Positions 11,180-22,046 of a stretch of DNA of 64,000 nucleotides are shown here, one piece after another (position 1 is the stretch's first letter; every line of letters starts with the position of its first letter). The position numbers and the translations under genes were made by a program. Origin of the DNA: Steinernema hermaphroditum (lineage: Eukaryota; Nematoda; Chromadorea; Rhabditida; Steinernematidae). The DNA is taken from contig CM059621.1 in NCBI GenBank assembly GCA_030435675.1, forward strand, positions 13,826,001 to 13,890,000, given 5' to 3'. Below the pieces are notes generated by a model. It was not told the origin of the DNA and did no database searches. It worked only from the letters and a program-made list of their open reading frames with translations.

Positions 11180-11975
11180 TCAAACAATGTAGCCGTATTT
11201 CGGAGGAATTTCAGGATGCGGGTCAACTTTCCAGTTGTTCACTATTTCCTCGTAGGACGGAAGTGGGAGGTTCTGCTGGGGGAGCGTGAACCTCCTGTCC
11301 GAGAGTTTCAGACCATCGCCGATCGAGGCCGCCGCAATGGAGATACTGAACGTGTGTTGATCTAAACAAATCGATTAACACCATTATGTTGCAGGTCCTA
11401 TAAGGATTTGACGGACCACATTGCGTAAATTAAGAAGTTAAAAAGGATACTCTGCCGGTCTCAAAAAGCTCAAAGAAAGGGGAATTTCAGTGATTATCCA
11501 TCTATGTCCAAAGATCACAGTTCCGAGGAGCGGATATTGTCTGGTTCGTCCAAAAATTCATGAAGAGTCGAGGTTAAGGACTCAGGATTGTCATGTACTG
11601 AATGCACATCCTACGTTGAATGCCGAAGAAGCTCAGAGCTATTCGCAGCATCGAAACATACGAGGAAACTGCCAATTTTGCCGATAATTCGATATTTAAG
11701 ACTTTCAATCTCACATTCACAGCACCATGCCTTTCGCTTTTCTCATCTCATCACGGCACCTACTTCATCCCAGCTAATCCAATCCCTTTAAAATACCACT
11801 TAGTCTGCTTACCTTGGTCGCTAGACCTGACCGAAGAATGCTCCTTGACGTGTGTATTCAAGTTGGTCTCGTATCTCCTCTTGTAGACGAGTCGGAGAAG
11901 CCGGAAGGAGAGCCATCCGACGGCGGCGACGCAGAGGACGAAGAGGATCGTGAGCGAGAGCACGAGAATTTCCAT
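11180..11975 (-). CDS. Single-pass membrane protein with PY-type motif
   Basis: Three exons with exact phase agreement (11975-11813, 11597-11519, 11345-11180) encode 135 residues. The start has a strong context (ACCACCATGG). Residues 2-30 form a signal-anchor (LVLSLTILFVLCVAAVGWL) followed by basic residues (YKRRYE), predicting a short outside N-terminus and a cytoplasmic tail. The tail contains LPLPSYEEIV, a PSYEE motif of the kind bound by WW domains of NEDD4-type ubiquitin ligases, and ends PPKYGYIV. The family is not recognised. It resembles in plan the 23.8-25.0 kb and 33.9-34.4 kb membrane proteins. Confidence 0.8.
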
Positions 11976-12908
11976 GGTGGTTCCGCGCGGGATTCTAACC
12001 GTTCTCGTCGACGGCGGCGGAGAGGCGAAGAAGCGGCGTCGGAATAATCGTGACGGAGGAGATGAGCGCGACGGAGCGACTCTTAAAGCGGTCGTGGGTG
12101 AGGCTACCGCGAAAACGGGAAAACGGCACGCTGATCCAGCGGAAGAACAAAGAAGGGGCGCCGTTCCGCCGCCGATCGATTCTTCTTACAGCGCGCGAAG
12201 GGTCAGACTGTGGCGGCGGTTCATATTAGTGGCATGTTTTGACGGACGACGACTTTAAGTAGGGACAAAACATGACGAGAGGTGGGCACTTCAGTGTAAT
12301 TGACGGAAATAGCACAAAGAACTTATGATGGGACTGTGTTGAAGATACATTTCTACGGTCGATAACTAGATACAGTAGACCTTTCCTATAGTGGAAAGCT
12401 CTTCTGAGACAAGAAAGATATCTAGAAATCAAAGATTGCTTAAAATCTTAACTAGAGGTGTTATACTGTTAGATTGAAGGGATAAGTGAATTTCGTATTG
12501 ACACACCTTCTAGTGGAGTTTTTACAAAGATTTGGAAGATTTGTGCGGAAAAGGCTCAAAGGAGCGCTTTCATCTTGTTGGCATTATCATCGAAAGTCCG
12601 GCAAATTTTAGAAAATAGAGATTCACACAAACTTTCTGAGTTCTCAAAAATCAGGCAGCCAAATGCTACTGACTTCACGAAAATAAAACGATTTTATTAT
12701 GAGAAAGTTGCTATACTGACGAAAATTTACCGCGAAAATATTGCAAAAATTCGATTACACCTTTGTGTTCTAAAATTTGCTGTTTTTGAGTGATAATGGC
12801 AGCAAGATAAGAGTGAGCGTTTTCAGCAGAAATCAAACACTGTCGAAAGTGAAAGATGTCAATTTTCGAATTCATCTTCTTCACATCGCATGCTCTACCC
12901 TATACTAA

Positions 12909-13168
12909 ATAGGAATAATAAGAATTACAGTTGTTGTTACAATCAAAAATGGACTTCACATAGCCACCGTGTTTACAGCGATACGTGCAGAACCAGCCAA
13001 TAGGACGTAGTCGAGTGCTAGAGAGGCGATCTATCTTGACCGTAAACTTCCGCACACGAAAACAAACGTTCCCTGCAATGTATCACCTCCAAGAAGGGTA
13101 AGAAAACAACGCTGAATGCTTTGAACTGGCGATTGGAGTGCGCAAAACAGGCGAGCCTGCACGATGAG
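12909..13168. repeat. Dispersed repeat family R3, copy 1
   Basis: Matches 19371-19616 on the same strand over about 250 bp with scattered substitutions and small indels (for example CTATCTTGACCG, AACAAACGTTCCCTGC, AAAACAACGCTGAAT). On the minus strand the second copy keeps an open frame with WFCNYRCKHGGYVES, so the family may derive from a protein-coding sequence, but copy 1 is interrupted. Confidence 0.8.
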
Positions 13169-13429
13169 CTTTGAGATTTTGTCGAAGCGGGTTCAAAGAT
13201 TTCACGGTCAAAAATTATATGGAAAGAGATGATTTTTTTATATTCAAAAATGTGTTTGAATGATTTGTGTTGGGAACAAGGCTGTGCGAAACTCGAAACT
13301 CGCACAGCCCTGGTTGGGAGCCCCGCGAAATGGCATTGAACTGCTGAAAAATCACGGAAAATGTTGCTTTTGTACTGGCAAGCAGTCAACTGTTGCGCGC
13401 TGAAGTCTACAAAAATATAAATAAAGGTA

Positions 13430-14251
13430 TTAGGTTGATGCAAAAGAAATGTCGATTTTTGTCAAAACGAAAATTGTTCACGAAAGTATAATAATCAAAA
13501 GCTGAATCCAAAAGATATCCATCATTAGTATCCACGACTTCTCGCCTACGTTCACACAGAGAATGAATGCCTTTTTCAAAGAATCAGTGCTGGTTTGCAC
13601 TTGAAAAAATTTGTGACTCAAAGCTCGACTTCCTCACTTCTTTTGAATTTTTTTCTGCCAAGGAGTACTGCATCGACCGGAATAAGTAGTACTCAGATGG
13701 CGCGATGTCAGGGCTATAAGGCGGTCGAAACGTTGTCCTTGACGTTGTGAAGGAGGATTCCAATCATAGTGATTGTTGTTTATTTTTTACACATTTCGCC
13801 CCCTGATTTTCACTACCATTTTCGGGCAATCTGACAACGGCAACGAACCTTTTTTTCACATCTATTGATCTTTCAAATGGCGTTCAAGCGTCTCATAATG
13901 GTTGATTGATCAGCGTTCACAAACGCTGTCGTGAATAATTTTTCCTGCCTACGGTGATTTTCCTGCCTACGGTGATATTAGGCAGGAAACATGCTTTCTT
14001 TGAAGTCATACGGTATGAAAATCCGCACGCGGCATTTTTTCTCGATTATGTTTAACGTAATTTTTGTAATTTGGGACGGAATATATATTGAACAAGAGAG
14101 CAATATATCAACGAGAGCAAGCTCTATAAGAACGATTAATTGTGTTATACAGACTTATTCTTATAACTTATCTTATTAACTTAACCTAACTCATTATAAC
14201 GAATGAGAAAACAAAATCAACATGATCGACATTTCTTTTGCATCAACCTAA
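13430..14251 (-). mobile_element. Decayed mariner element
   Basis: An 822-bp element with perfect 27-bp terminal inverted repeats beginning TTAGGTTGATGCAAAAG, flanked by TA on both sides (13428-13429 and 14252-14253), the Tc1/mariner target duplication. On the minus strand near 13740-13640 the transposase C-terminal signature is readable as RPPYSPDIAPSEYYLFRSM followed by QYSLAEK, the region around the last catalytic Asp of mariner D,D34D enzymes. Frameshifts and stops interrupt it, and the length is well short of an intact 1.2-1.3 kb mariner, so it is internally deleted and inactive. Confidence 0.88.
13941..13989. repeat. Short tandem plus inverted repeat inside mariner
   Basis: TTTCCTGCCTACGGTGA occurs twice in tandem (13941-13974) and is followed by TAGGCAGGAAA, its partial inverse, allowing alternative hairpins. 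Confidence 0.8.
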
Positions 14252-14699
14252 TATTTCGTATTATGGTTTTACATCAAGTGAATCGAAATGTCGCTAGGCT
14301 CTACAATTGCGTCCTCAGCGTTTTCGTGGTCTCGTCTTATCATCTAGTTCTGGATCATCCGATTTGCCTACGTTACGATTGGCCTCCATCAGGTGTTTCG
14401 ATCTTTTTTCTTGTTGGAGTTTTATGAATGGCGATGCTCCAACGAAATTCATGAGAATTCAATCGGCTCCCAAAAATATGGCTACATCCACAGTGACGTT
14501 TCAGGCACAGATACAATGACTCCCGAATTGAATTGCAAGATGCTTAGGGGAAGGCTCTTCAGGGTTGACGGATTCAAAGATTATATGGAAAATGATGATT
14601 TTGGATCAGTCTTATCAAAGAGATGCAGTGCTCGAATGAAATTCATGCCAAGTGGAAGTGAAATGTTACGCGTTGAATATCACGCGGACTCTCACTCGT

Positions 14700-14850
14700 G
14701 TCGCGGTGGCGAGCGGTCGGTCCCTCCGGTCGCTCTCTGAGTGTCTGGTCGATCAGATGGCAAACCCCGTGGCAGTTGTGACTGTTCCGTCTTCCAGAGG
14801 GAATTGGGACACCCGGAAGCCGTAGTCCCACCACCGCTGACAACAAGATG
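14700..14850 (+). repeat. Dispersed repeat family R1, copy 2
   Basis: Carries the R1 block GAGCGGTCGGTC and the terminal GGAAGCCGTAGTCCCACC. R2 copy 2 follows about 200 bp downstream, so the two families may be parts of one larger element. Confidence 0.5.
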
Positions 14851-15056
14851 TCCGACGTCAAGAATCCGGCCACGTGAGAAGTCATCCCGAAGGTCGCCGA
14901 CGCTCTGAGGACGCCACCACCATCGAAGACCCAACTCCCGGACCACGGACCATCAGATTCGAGCACAGAAGCGTGCGCTGTGCCGCAAACAATGTTCCGC
15001 TCCTGAATCCGAAGATTTGCCGATTCCCAGAAGCCCCATGAAGCTCTCCGCCAACC

Positions 15057-15133
15057 ACCGGTTCGACATCTACGCCGCGCCAGGGATGAAGCCGTCTTCG
15101 AGACATCCTCTGTTTGTCTATTTTCGGTGTCGC
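15057..15133 (+). repeat. Dispersed repeat family R2, copy 2
   Basis: Same-strand match to 3892-3968, sharing TCGACATC, GATGAAGCC and GAGACATCCTCTGTTTGTCT. Confidence 0.75.
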
Positions 15134-16329
15134 GCAAGGCATAATGCCTTTGATTCGCGAAATAAAATCGTGAAAATCGTGAAATATCACGCTATAAATA
15201 TCACGCAAAAATCAAATGCCCTCTTGAATGATGACGGTGATACAAGCAAAAAAATGTAAAAACAAAGAATTGTTTCTGAACGATAGTGAGCGATCGTTGA
15301 AAATGATCCGGATCCATCAAACCGTCAAACAATTTTTTATGACCTGTAAAGTTGAATCAGATATTTCCTAAGAGTTTTCGATCTTCTGTCATCGGAAAGT
15401 TGCCCGCAATTGGCCCACCCTGAACTCGCAAAAATTTACAATTTGTCTTTGAAGATTGGTTGAAATGTGGTTGAAATTTTTCAAAAGTGATTCACGACTA
15501 ACAAAAATAAAAATATTAAGGACCAAAGCAAACCTCCTCATTCAAGATCAACTAAATAATTGCCTTCTTCTGTGTGCTCCTTTCAGCGTCTCTTTCGGAT
15601 TCTGGCTTCTGAACCCTTAACATACTTCTGAGGTTTTCAAACCTCTTGCCAATTTGTTAAACATGGTAAACAACTCATATGAAAGTCCGAAGTTTGGCAA
15701 TAATGATTATGCGTTCAACCAGCCTCCCTGCTGGAGCTGGACCTCCTTTCTCTTCCTACAGACGGGCGCCGAACAAGAAAAGTAAAAAAAAGCATTGATA
15801 TCTTTAGCAAATCTAGCTGGATTCACTCGATGAGTGGGCCCACCTTCAACCAGTGAAGAACCAAAAATAACACGCAGATACTAATACTAATACTAATAAT
15901 AAAATGCAGTGAGTACAAGGTAAAGGACAATTTGTGACTTAAAGACAATCGTCAACATTGCATCGGTCGATTAATGGGACGATCAAAAAAAGCAATCGGA
16001 TAAACTCCGAAAAAAGTCAGTAACAGAGCGAAATGAAATTGAGATTGTGGATTTCCTACGAGCGCCAAAACTGGTACATTCGTCTTTTCAGTTGAAACTC
16101 GAAACTCCGGTATCCAAATAATTCATCTCACAGCAAAAATCGCATCAAAACGCTAGTGCTGCATCCATCAACGCTGCATGCCAAGCAAAAACACCCACGA
16201 ACTATGGCTGCATGGAGAGAATTCTCGCGTTTTCCAGGACAACAATCGATATATTGACGTGCGAGAGAGAGAAAGAGGATATGGCACATGACCGAACTGG
16301 CTTTCTTTCGAAAAATTACAATTTCGCAA

Positions 16330-16470
16330 CATTTCACCGTCTTCTGGGAGCCAGGACAATCACTTAGCCAGCAGCGACCGCTTGCTCAAATCATTCTGAC
16401 TTCAGAGAGAGCGAGTGGCCGACCCGACCGATCGCTGGGGATACAAATAGAAGGAACAATCATCAAAAGT
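16330..16470 (-). repeat. Dispersed repeat family R1, copy 3
   Basis: Its reverse complement matches 46205-46330, including TTTGTRTCCCCAGCGATCGG and the TCTCTCTG and AGCGGTCG blocks. Confidence 0.6.
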
Positions 16471-19370
16471 TGAAAATATAAAATGTTCTGCCGAACAGAA
16501 GTGAAACATCGTCGGCGATCTTTCTCGCTATCTTTTCCGTAAACATTTCCTCTAAAGAGCGCAGAACATACGAGAAACCTGATTCCCCGAAATCAAACAT
16601 CGCAAATCAGTTTTTACGGGGAATGGTCAATTCATTTATGTGCTCGGCTTTTCAGTGGAGAGCTACTTGAGGCAAATGTCTCCGAATGACAAGCATAACA
16701 AGCTTTGGGTGCTCTATTAAACGTCGTTTACAAATAGCACCACTATCTCTCGGCCCGTTGACACAATGTGTGAAGCGGCTGTGTGTTAGAGGGTATAAAA
16801 GTTCTCCAAAAATCTTTCAAAGCATCTGCACTAAGTCTATACTAAAAACAAACATATCGAGCCATTGGCAGCAGCGAAGGTACGTAATATTTGGAATAAC
16901 GAATTATCCTTTATGTTATCAAGGTTATTCCGGTATTTACGCAATATAATGTGAAAAATCAATCGTATCTTCTCAAACTGACCGAAAACTATCTGTATTT
17001 ATCTGTGCTACGCACAAACATGTTTTCGTTTTTTCTCATTCAATGACGTAACACCCTGTATTTTAATACGCTTCAATGTGAATGTACAAAAATCTCTCAA
17101 AAGTCGAAACTTGTAAGAGAACGTGACGGTAGAATAAATTGAGTTTCAAGTTTATTTTGTGAAATCGACATTGATACAATGTGTCACTCCCCATTATTTG
17201 CCCACTTTGGACGCGATTCTTCTCGAATAAATAGAAGCTTGCCCAAAAAGCTGGTGTTGAATTAAATGCGATCTATTGATACTTTCCACCGAGACTGACC
17301 GACACAAATGAAACATGTATCAGCTGTGCACATGCATCATAATCGGGCAATACGCGAATAATAATTAAATAATCGGTCATATACCATACAGTTTCAACTC
17401 TGAACCCCGTTTGCACCGTTTTATCTCCCCGAATCAACTGCATTACAGCGTTTGGGACGTGTTATATTGAAGGAAGACTGTAAAACAGAGATAGTACGTT
17501 ACGTTAATTCGCAGTAAAACACAGATATGTTCTGATATAAACAAAATCAGGCGTTGATCCTTAAAGTGTTTCACGCCATTTTTCTTGAATGAACGTGAAC
17601 ATTTCTGCGTTCCGGCGTTTGAGAGCAAAAATAAAAATTTATTCTCGACGCAGAAAATGTAGAACACTGACATGATTATGTTTCTGTTCGTGCGAATTTT
17701 ATAAAAGGCTTGTTTGTCCTGATTCAGTTCGCCCTCCCGGTATTCGAAAGGAATTCATTTTCCCACAGTGAAATTCGGCGTTCAGTTGTGACCGGCTAAA
17801 GAATAAGTTCTGTACAAAAAATCAACAAAATAACAGAAAAATATCTGCTTTAAACGGCGTTAAAAATTACACAAAAAAACCGCGTTGCATAATTTCACTG
17901 CTAACCAGACATGAACACCAGCCGGCTGGCCCAGCCAAACCGTTAACCCATCAGTGTATATTCATATACCACATCCGAACTCACCCGTCTCTGCGCGTCG
18001 GTGCGGCTAAGCCACTCCCCATCTTTTTTTAGCTTCAGCTTCAAAAGCCTAAGCGTTCCTAGATACTAGTAATGGACTCACTCAGAATTTTACTTTAAAA
18101 CCCGATTTACATGTTGTCTTTTTTCCAATAATCGTTGAGTACAGTATCAGTGTCACCCAGCCACGGAGGCAATTTGGTGAATTCTAAACTGAGAGTACGT
18201 TGGAAATACTAACCAAAAATTCGTTTTTAGCGAACTTTAAAGGTTATCTTGAGATCTACCATTTTCGCGCGAGAAGAATACACGATGACGATGAGTCGTC
18301 ATTTCCTCTTTCGTTTACGAAATGAAGGAAGCTGAGACGAAAAAACTTGTTTCTCATGACGCACAATTAAAAAACTAGTTGGTGATGGGAAAAACAAGAG
18401 ATAAGAGTGTCGCCAGAGAACGACACGACCTGTCTTTTGACTTGCGTATTACGTATTCACCATTTGTGGCCTTAACACCTAAAATTGCGCTCGGTTTGAC
18501 ATGTTGTGTCACATTTGGCCTCTGTTTACGTAAAGTTGAAAGGTTAACGTTTGGTTAACGTTTGGTCGATAACGTTAACGGAATATGATCATGAGACTTG
18601 CTCTCCCGATACCGTAGGCTGCATTTAATCTCATCCTACATTTAATCGCACTGTAGGTATAACAGTTTGAATTTCGGCCATCAAAAATGCACTAACCTGG
18701 AACTGAAACTAGGGCATACGTAACCGGATAAGAGTATCGACAAACTTGTGCCTACGTAGCCGCATTTAATTCTATCCCAGATATGATCACACTGTAGGTA
18801 GCCTATGTAACAGTTTTAACTTCGTCGTGTCTAAGTGTCACATTAAGGACCACCGAAAGAGTAACACAGCACCAGAATGCAAATAACTCCACAATTTGAT
18901 GGCCAACTAACAACAGCCAAAATGCACCAATATGGAACTGAACTGTGCGAAACTGGAGGATTTGTAGAAGACATCAATTGTAGGAACCCTAGTTGCGTAA
19001 AAATATCGAATCCAGAGTAAGACTGCAAAACATACAGAACCATCTTGTTTACTGACCTGGGTACGGAAGTACCCCATCAACGTCTGAGAGCTCGCGCGTC
19101 GCTCATGATCTCTTTGCGCTACAAACTCCCATCAACCCATCGGAAATTGTTCGTCGTCAACAAGTACTATCAACACATCACCACCAAACATCGTTCGGCG
19201 GAAAATAAGAAATTAAGCGAATTGATACAGGACAGATCACTCTAAGTCTACACGGACACAAGTCCAGGCTACAAAGACTAATAGGGCAAAAACTCAACAG
19301 AGCGGTCGTAATAAGCTTCTTAACGTCGTGTTCTACATACATAGTGTAGTCAAAACCTTGCAATAATGGG

Positions 19371-19616
19371 GAATAGTAGGAATTGCTGTTGTTGTTGTGA
19401 TCAAAAATTGACTCCACATAACCACCGTGTTTACAACGATAGTTGCAGAACCAGCCGATAGAACGTAGTCGAGTGCTCGAGTGGCGATCTATCTTGACCG
19501 CAAACTTCCGCACATGAAAACAAACGTTCCCTGCAACACCTCCAATAAGGGCAAGAAAACAACGCTGAATACTTTGAACTGGCGACTGGAGTGCGCAAAA
19601 CAGGCAAGCCTGCACG
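19371..19616. repeat. Dispersed repeat family R3, copy 2
   Basis: Second copy of the 12909-13168 repeat. It lies just 3' of the 19658-20096 coding exons and is open on the minus strand for about 145 codons, with four cysteines in a CNYRCKHGG context. Confidence 0.8.
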
Positions 19617-19657
19617 ATGGGCGTTGCGATGTTAGCTAAATGTGCTCAAGAGGTCCA

Positions 19658-20096
19658 TCATAAACATTCAATCCCTTCAGAGATCATTCTCTTCTTCAAG
19701 GAAACGGCGATATTAACGGACGGGGTGCGGAAGCACTGAGTGAGAGATGACTGACCCTGTTGGCGTTTCAGACTTCTGCACCACGAAAACAAGCTCACGC
19801 GACGGCGCTAAATATCACACCGCGTCCCAAGTACACTCACAAACTAAGCGAAATATCGTCCCTCTCCTTGTTTCGTCTAATCGCACGTCGCGAAGGGGCA
19901 AAACACGAAAGGACATCCAGAGTTCACTCGCTCTTTTTCAATCGATGCAAAAAGGGTCGCGTTTTGGCAGTGCAGATGCGAGCTATGCGGCTTATCAGCT
20001 CTCGCGGGAAGTGGCAACGTTGCAAAGAGCAGAAAAAGACGGCGACGATAATGAGAACGACCGTGGCGAAGTGGAACCGGTTGCAGCGGAGGGTGG
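19658..20096 (-). CDS. Small membrane protein, 3' two exons
   Basis: Exon 20096-19928 (after a TTAAACAG acceptor) reads TLRCNRFHFATVVLIIVAVF with a clear transmembrane segment (ATVVLIIVAVFFCSL), then a basic tail ending LHRLKKSE. A GTGAAC donor and GTGCAG acceptor join it in phase to exon 19775-19658, which adds a Ser/Gln/Lys-rich tail ending ISEGIECL and stop. The first exon must end in phase 1 and was not found upstream. Two plus-strand frames are also open across this segment, but the hydrophobic helix and the phase agreement favour the minus strand. The family is unknown. Confidence 0.5.
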
Positions 20097-20856
20097 CTGT
20101 TTAAGGACGTTATGAAGCATGCGGGTGTAAATAGAGCTCTGAGAGGTCAACACCTGAATAACCGATCAGAAAAAGATTGAGATAGAAGTCGATCTCTACT
20201 GTGAGAGTCACATCACACGAGCGACAGAACTTCCAAAAATTTCATTATAAAAGATGTTCGTTTTAGAACGTTGTGGTTTATCTTTTGAAGTTTTTTTTCT
20301 CGAATGACGTAGGTGGCAGTAGGGTGAAAAAAGCAAGAATTTTATTGTAAAATATGGTGATTTTTATGAAGCTCTTTGATCTGACGCCATCGGAAGGGGG
20401 GCAAAAATATAAAATTTTTCGAATGAAGTAGAGGATGCTTGAGGTCGCGGCTTTGACCGTTCAAATGTGGATTATTATGGCCATTGGCTATAATAGTCAT
20501 CCTTTTGACAGTATAAACGTCTGCATAGATTACTCGGCTTTCCGACTATCCAACATTGGAGTTCATTCCTGTATTCACACGATGAAACGTTTTATTACTT
20601 ATATAAGAACGGCTTGGGAAGTAATTCTAAAACTTCACTACCAACGTCGATCATATGAAAGTCTTCTTCGTTTCTTCCTCACTATTTCGACCCTTAAAAC
20701 AGCATTTTGACATATGTACGCAAATGTAAGTCTACAAATTGTTCAAAAATCATAGAAACATCAAACGTTGTATGTTATAGAACATTGATTAATCATGAAT
20801 TGGGTAAGGTCACTTATCGAAGAGGAAGAAATGCATTAGTTTCTAAAATCTAAGGC

Positions 20857-20864
20857 TATATAAG
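20857..20864 (+). promoter_or_regulatory. TATA box
   Basis: TATATAAG, with CAGTCTCAGTCTCAG about 40-50 bp downstream as a possible initiator. It would serve the plus-strand frame starting near 20987. Confidence 0.45.
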
Positions 20865-20986
20865 GCGCAAAAGTGGACAAAATCTAATAACTATTGCGGC
20901 CAGTCTCAGTCTCAGTTACTCTCGAAAATGACTGACTCATGTCTAGATGCCCCTTTGAATGTGATTATTTGTCTGTCTAGTTGCAA

Positions 20987-21373
20987 ATGTCTCACAGAGA
21001 CCAATCATACGACAACAGATGTCTAATCTGCTACACAACAGAACAAAAATTGCTGTCGGCCTTTAAGAAACGCTTCCTTAGCATTCAAACATCCACAAAC
21101 GAATCAGAGTCCGTTGTCCCAAAGCCATCCATACTAGAGAACTGTCATTGCTCATTCAATATTGCGCGCATATCCGAGTGGTGCCTCCTGCTTCAGAGCG
21201 GTTCGTCACTCTACTATGAACTCCGTGTAAACAAGGACATCGATTTCCCCATCGAAAGCGTCGCAGCCGTTATTTGTCCTCCACGACGAAGCGACCGACG
21301 GCCGAACGCGGCCGCGACATCACATGTCGCGGCGCCGCGCCATTCAGTCGCACCGGGATGGCCGAGTGGTTAA
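20987..21373 (+). CDS. Hypothetical protein, uncertain
   Basis: A 129-codon frame starting MSHRDQSYDN lies downstream of a TATA box and contains RCLICYTTEQKLLSAFKKRF and two further Cys (NCHCSF). It runs into the tRNA gene at its 3' end, which is unlikely for a real terminus, so the true end is probably a splice donor upstream. An earlier ATG at 20928 is in another frame. No family is recognised. This may be non-coding. Confidence 0.3.
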   Translation: MSHRDQSYDNRCLICYTTEQKLLSAFKKRFLSIQTSTNESESVVPKPSILENCHCSFNIARISEWCLLLQSGSSLYYELRVNKDIDFPIESVAAVICPPRRSDRRPNAAATSHVAAPRHSVAPGWPSG

Positions 21374-21434
21374 GGCGTTGGACTTAAGTTCCAATCGGAG
21401 TAATCCGTCGTGGGTTCAAACCCCACTCCCGGTA
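21352..21434 (+). tRNA. tRNA-Leu (anticodon UAA)
   Basis: Acceptor stem ACCGGGA pairs with TCCCGGT, with discriminator A73. The D-arm GCCGAGTGGTTAAGGC (A box), anticodon stem-loop TTGGA-CTTAAGT-TCCAA (anticodon TAA), a long type-II variable arm (CGGAGTAATCCG) and T-arm GTGGG-TTCAAAC-CCCAC (B box) are all present. Discriminator A plus a long variable arm fit leucine rather than serine. A T-run (CCTTTTTC) immediately downstream is the Pol III terminator. No intron. Confidence 0.96.
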
Positions 21435-21520
21435 AACCTTTTTCTTTTCTTCTGCTTTGTGTTCCCAATAGGTGTCCAACGGTTTGTCATGAATTCGTGT
21501 GAATAAATCGGAATAAGTGT

Positions 21521-21590
21521 GCCCTCGAGAATCTCGAGGGCAAACGGAGTTTTTTCAGATCTCGACTCGAGATCTGAAAAAACTCCGTTT
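21521..21590. repeat. Two adjacent perfect palindromes
   Basis: 21521-21541 is a 10-bp perfect inverted repeat (GCCCTCGAGA / TCTCGAGGGC) with a 1-nt centre. Directly adjoining it, 21542-21590 is a 24-bp perfect inverted repeat (starting AAACGGAGTTTTTTCAGATC) with a 1-nt centre. They lie about 90 bp 3' of the tRNA. Near-zero spacers and no mismatch in 34 bp of stem are unusual. Confidence 0.95.
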
Positions 21591-22046
21591 TCGAACTCTT
21601 CAAATTCTTCCGGCAGTAATTTCCAAGAATTCCGTTGTAAAAGTGTTGGAACATCGATGTGAGATATTTGGCGAACTTAAATCTTGTTTTGTGCCCTTTT
21701 ATGCATTTTTATATCTTCAGAAGTCATAGCAGCCTGCAAATCAATGATTTAAAAAAAAAGAAGAGGCTGTAAAAATGAAAGGAACCACGAAAGACCGCCA
21801 AAAATAGTATCAGTTTAAATTTCGCAGGGCCACATTTATTTTCTGTAAAGCCTGTGGCAAACAGCCCCGCTCTGCTCGGCACATAAATGACTATTTTTCC
21901 TACAAGATGAGTCCATCCCATTTCGCTTCAAATCCATTTTCGACATTTCAATTCGGTGACCCGTTTAAAGTTCTCAATTGGGTCACCCATTGTTTTGCGC
22001 TTCTCTCCTACCTGCGACGTTATTTTCCGTCGGTAGTCGCGTGAAG
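21591..22046. other. Intergenic, 5' flank of collagen gene
   Basis: No gene seen. It would hold the collagen promoter, but no TATA box is evident close to 22047. Confidence 0.45.

Larger units (their letters stand above)
11976..19657. other. Gene-poor, repeat-rich stretch
   Basis: Contains R1 copies (14700-14850, 16330-16470), an R2 copy (15057-15133), an R3 copy (12909-13168) and a decayed mariner (13430-14251). TATA-like boxes occur at 16794-16800 (followed by a GAAG/GTACGT donor near 16878) and near 17699 (TTTATAAAAGGC), which could mark first exons of genes I cannot resolve. Diverged direct repeats around ACTGTAGGTA recur at 18650, 18790 and their flanks. No convincing coding exon is seen. 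Confidence 0.45.

Noticed and set aside
13977..13983. TTAGGC, the nematode telomere unit
   Set aside because: A single occurrence inside a short repeat; no tandem array, so not an interstitial telomere.
8185..17060. TACAGGGTG near 8190 and CACCCTGTA near 17050 as possible ends of a Tc1-like element
   Set aside because: Similarity ends after about 10 bp, the span contains unrelated genes and elements, and no TA duplication pair was evident.
19760..20115. Two plus-strand frames of 114-122 codons
   Set aside because: Overlap the minus-strand exon with a transmembrane helix and phase-matched splice sites; no plus-strand splice or promoter support.
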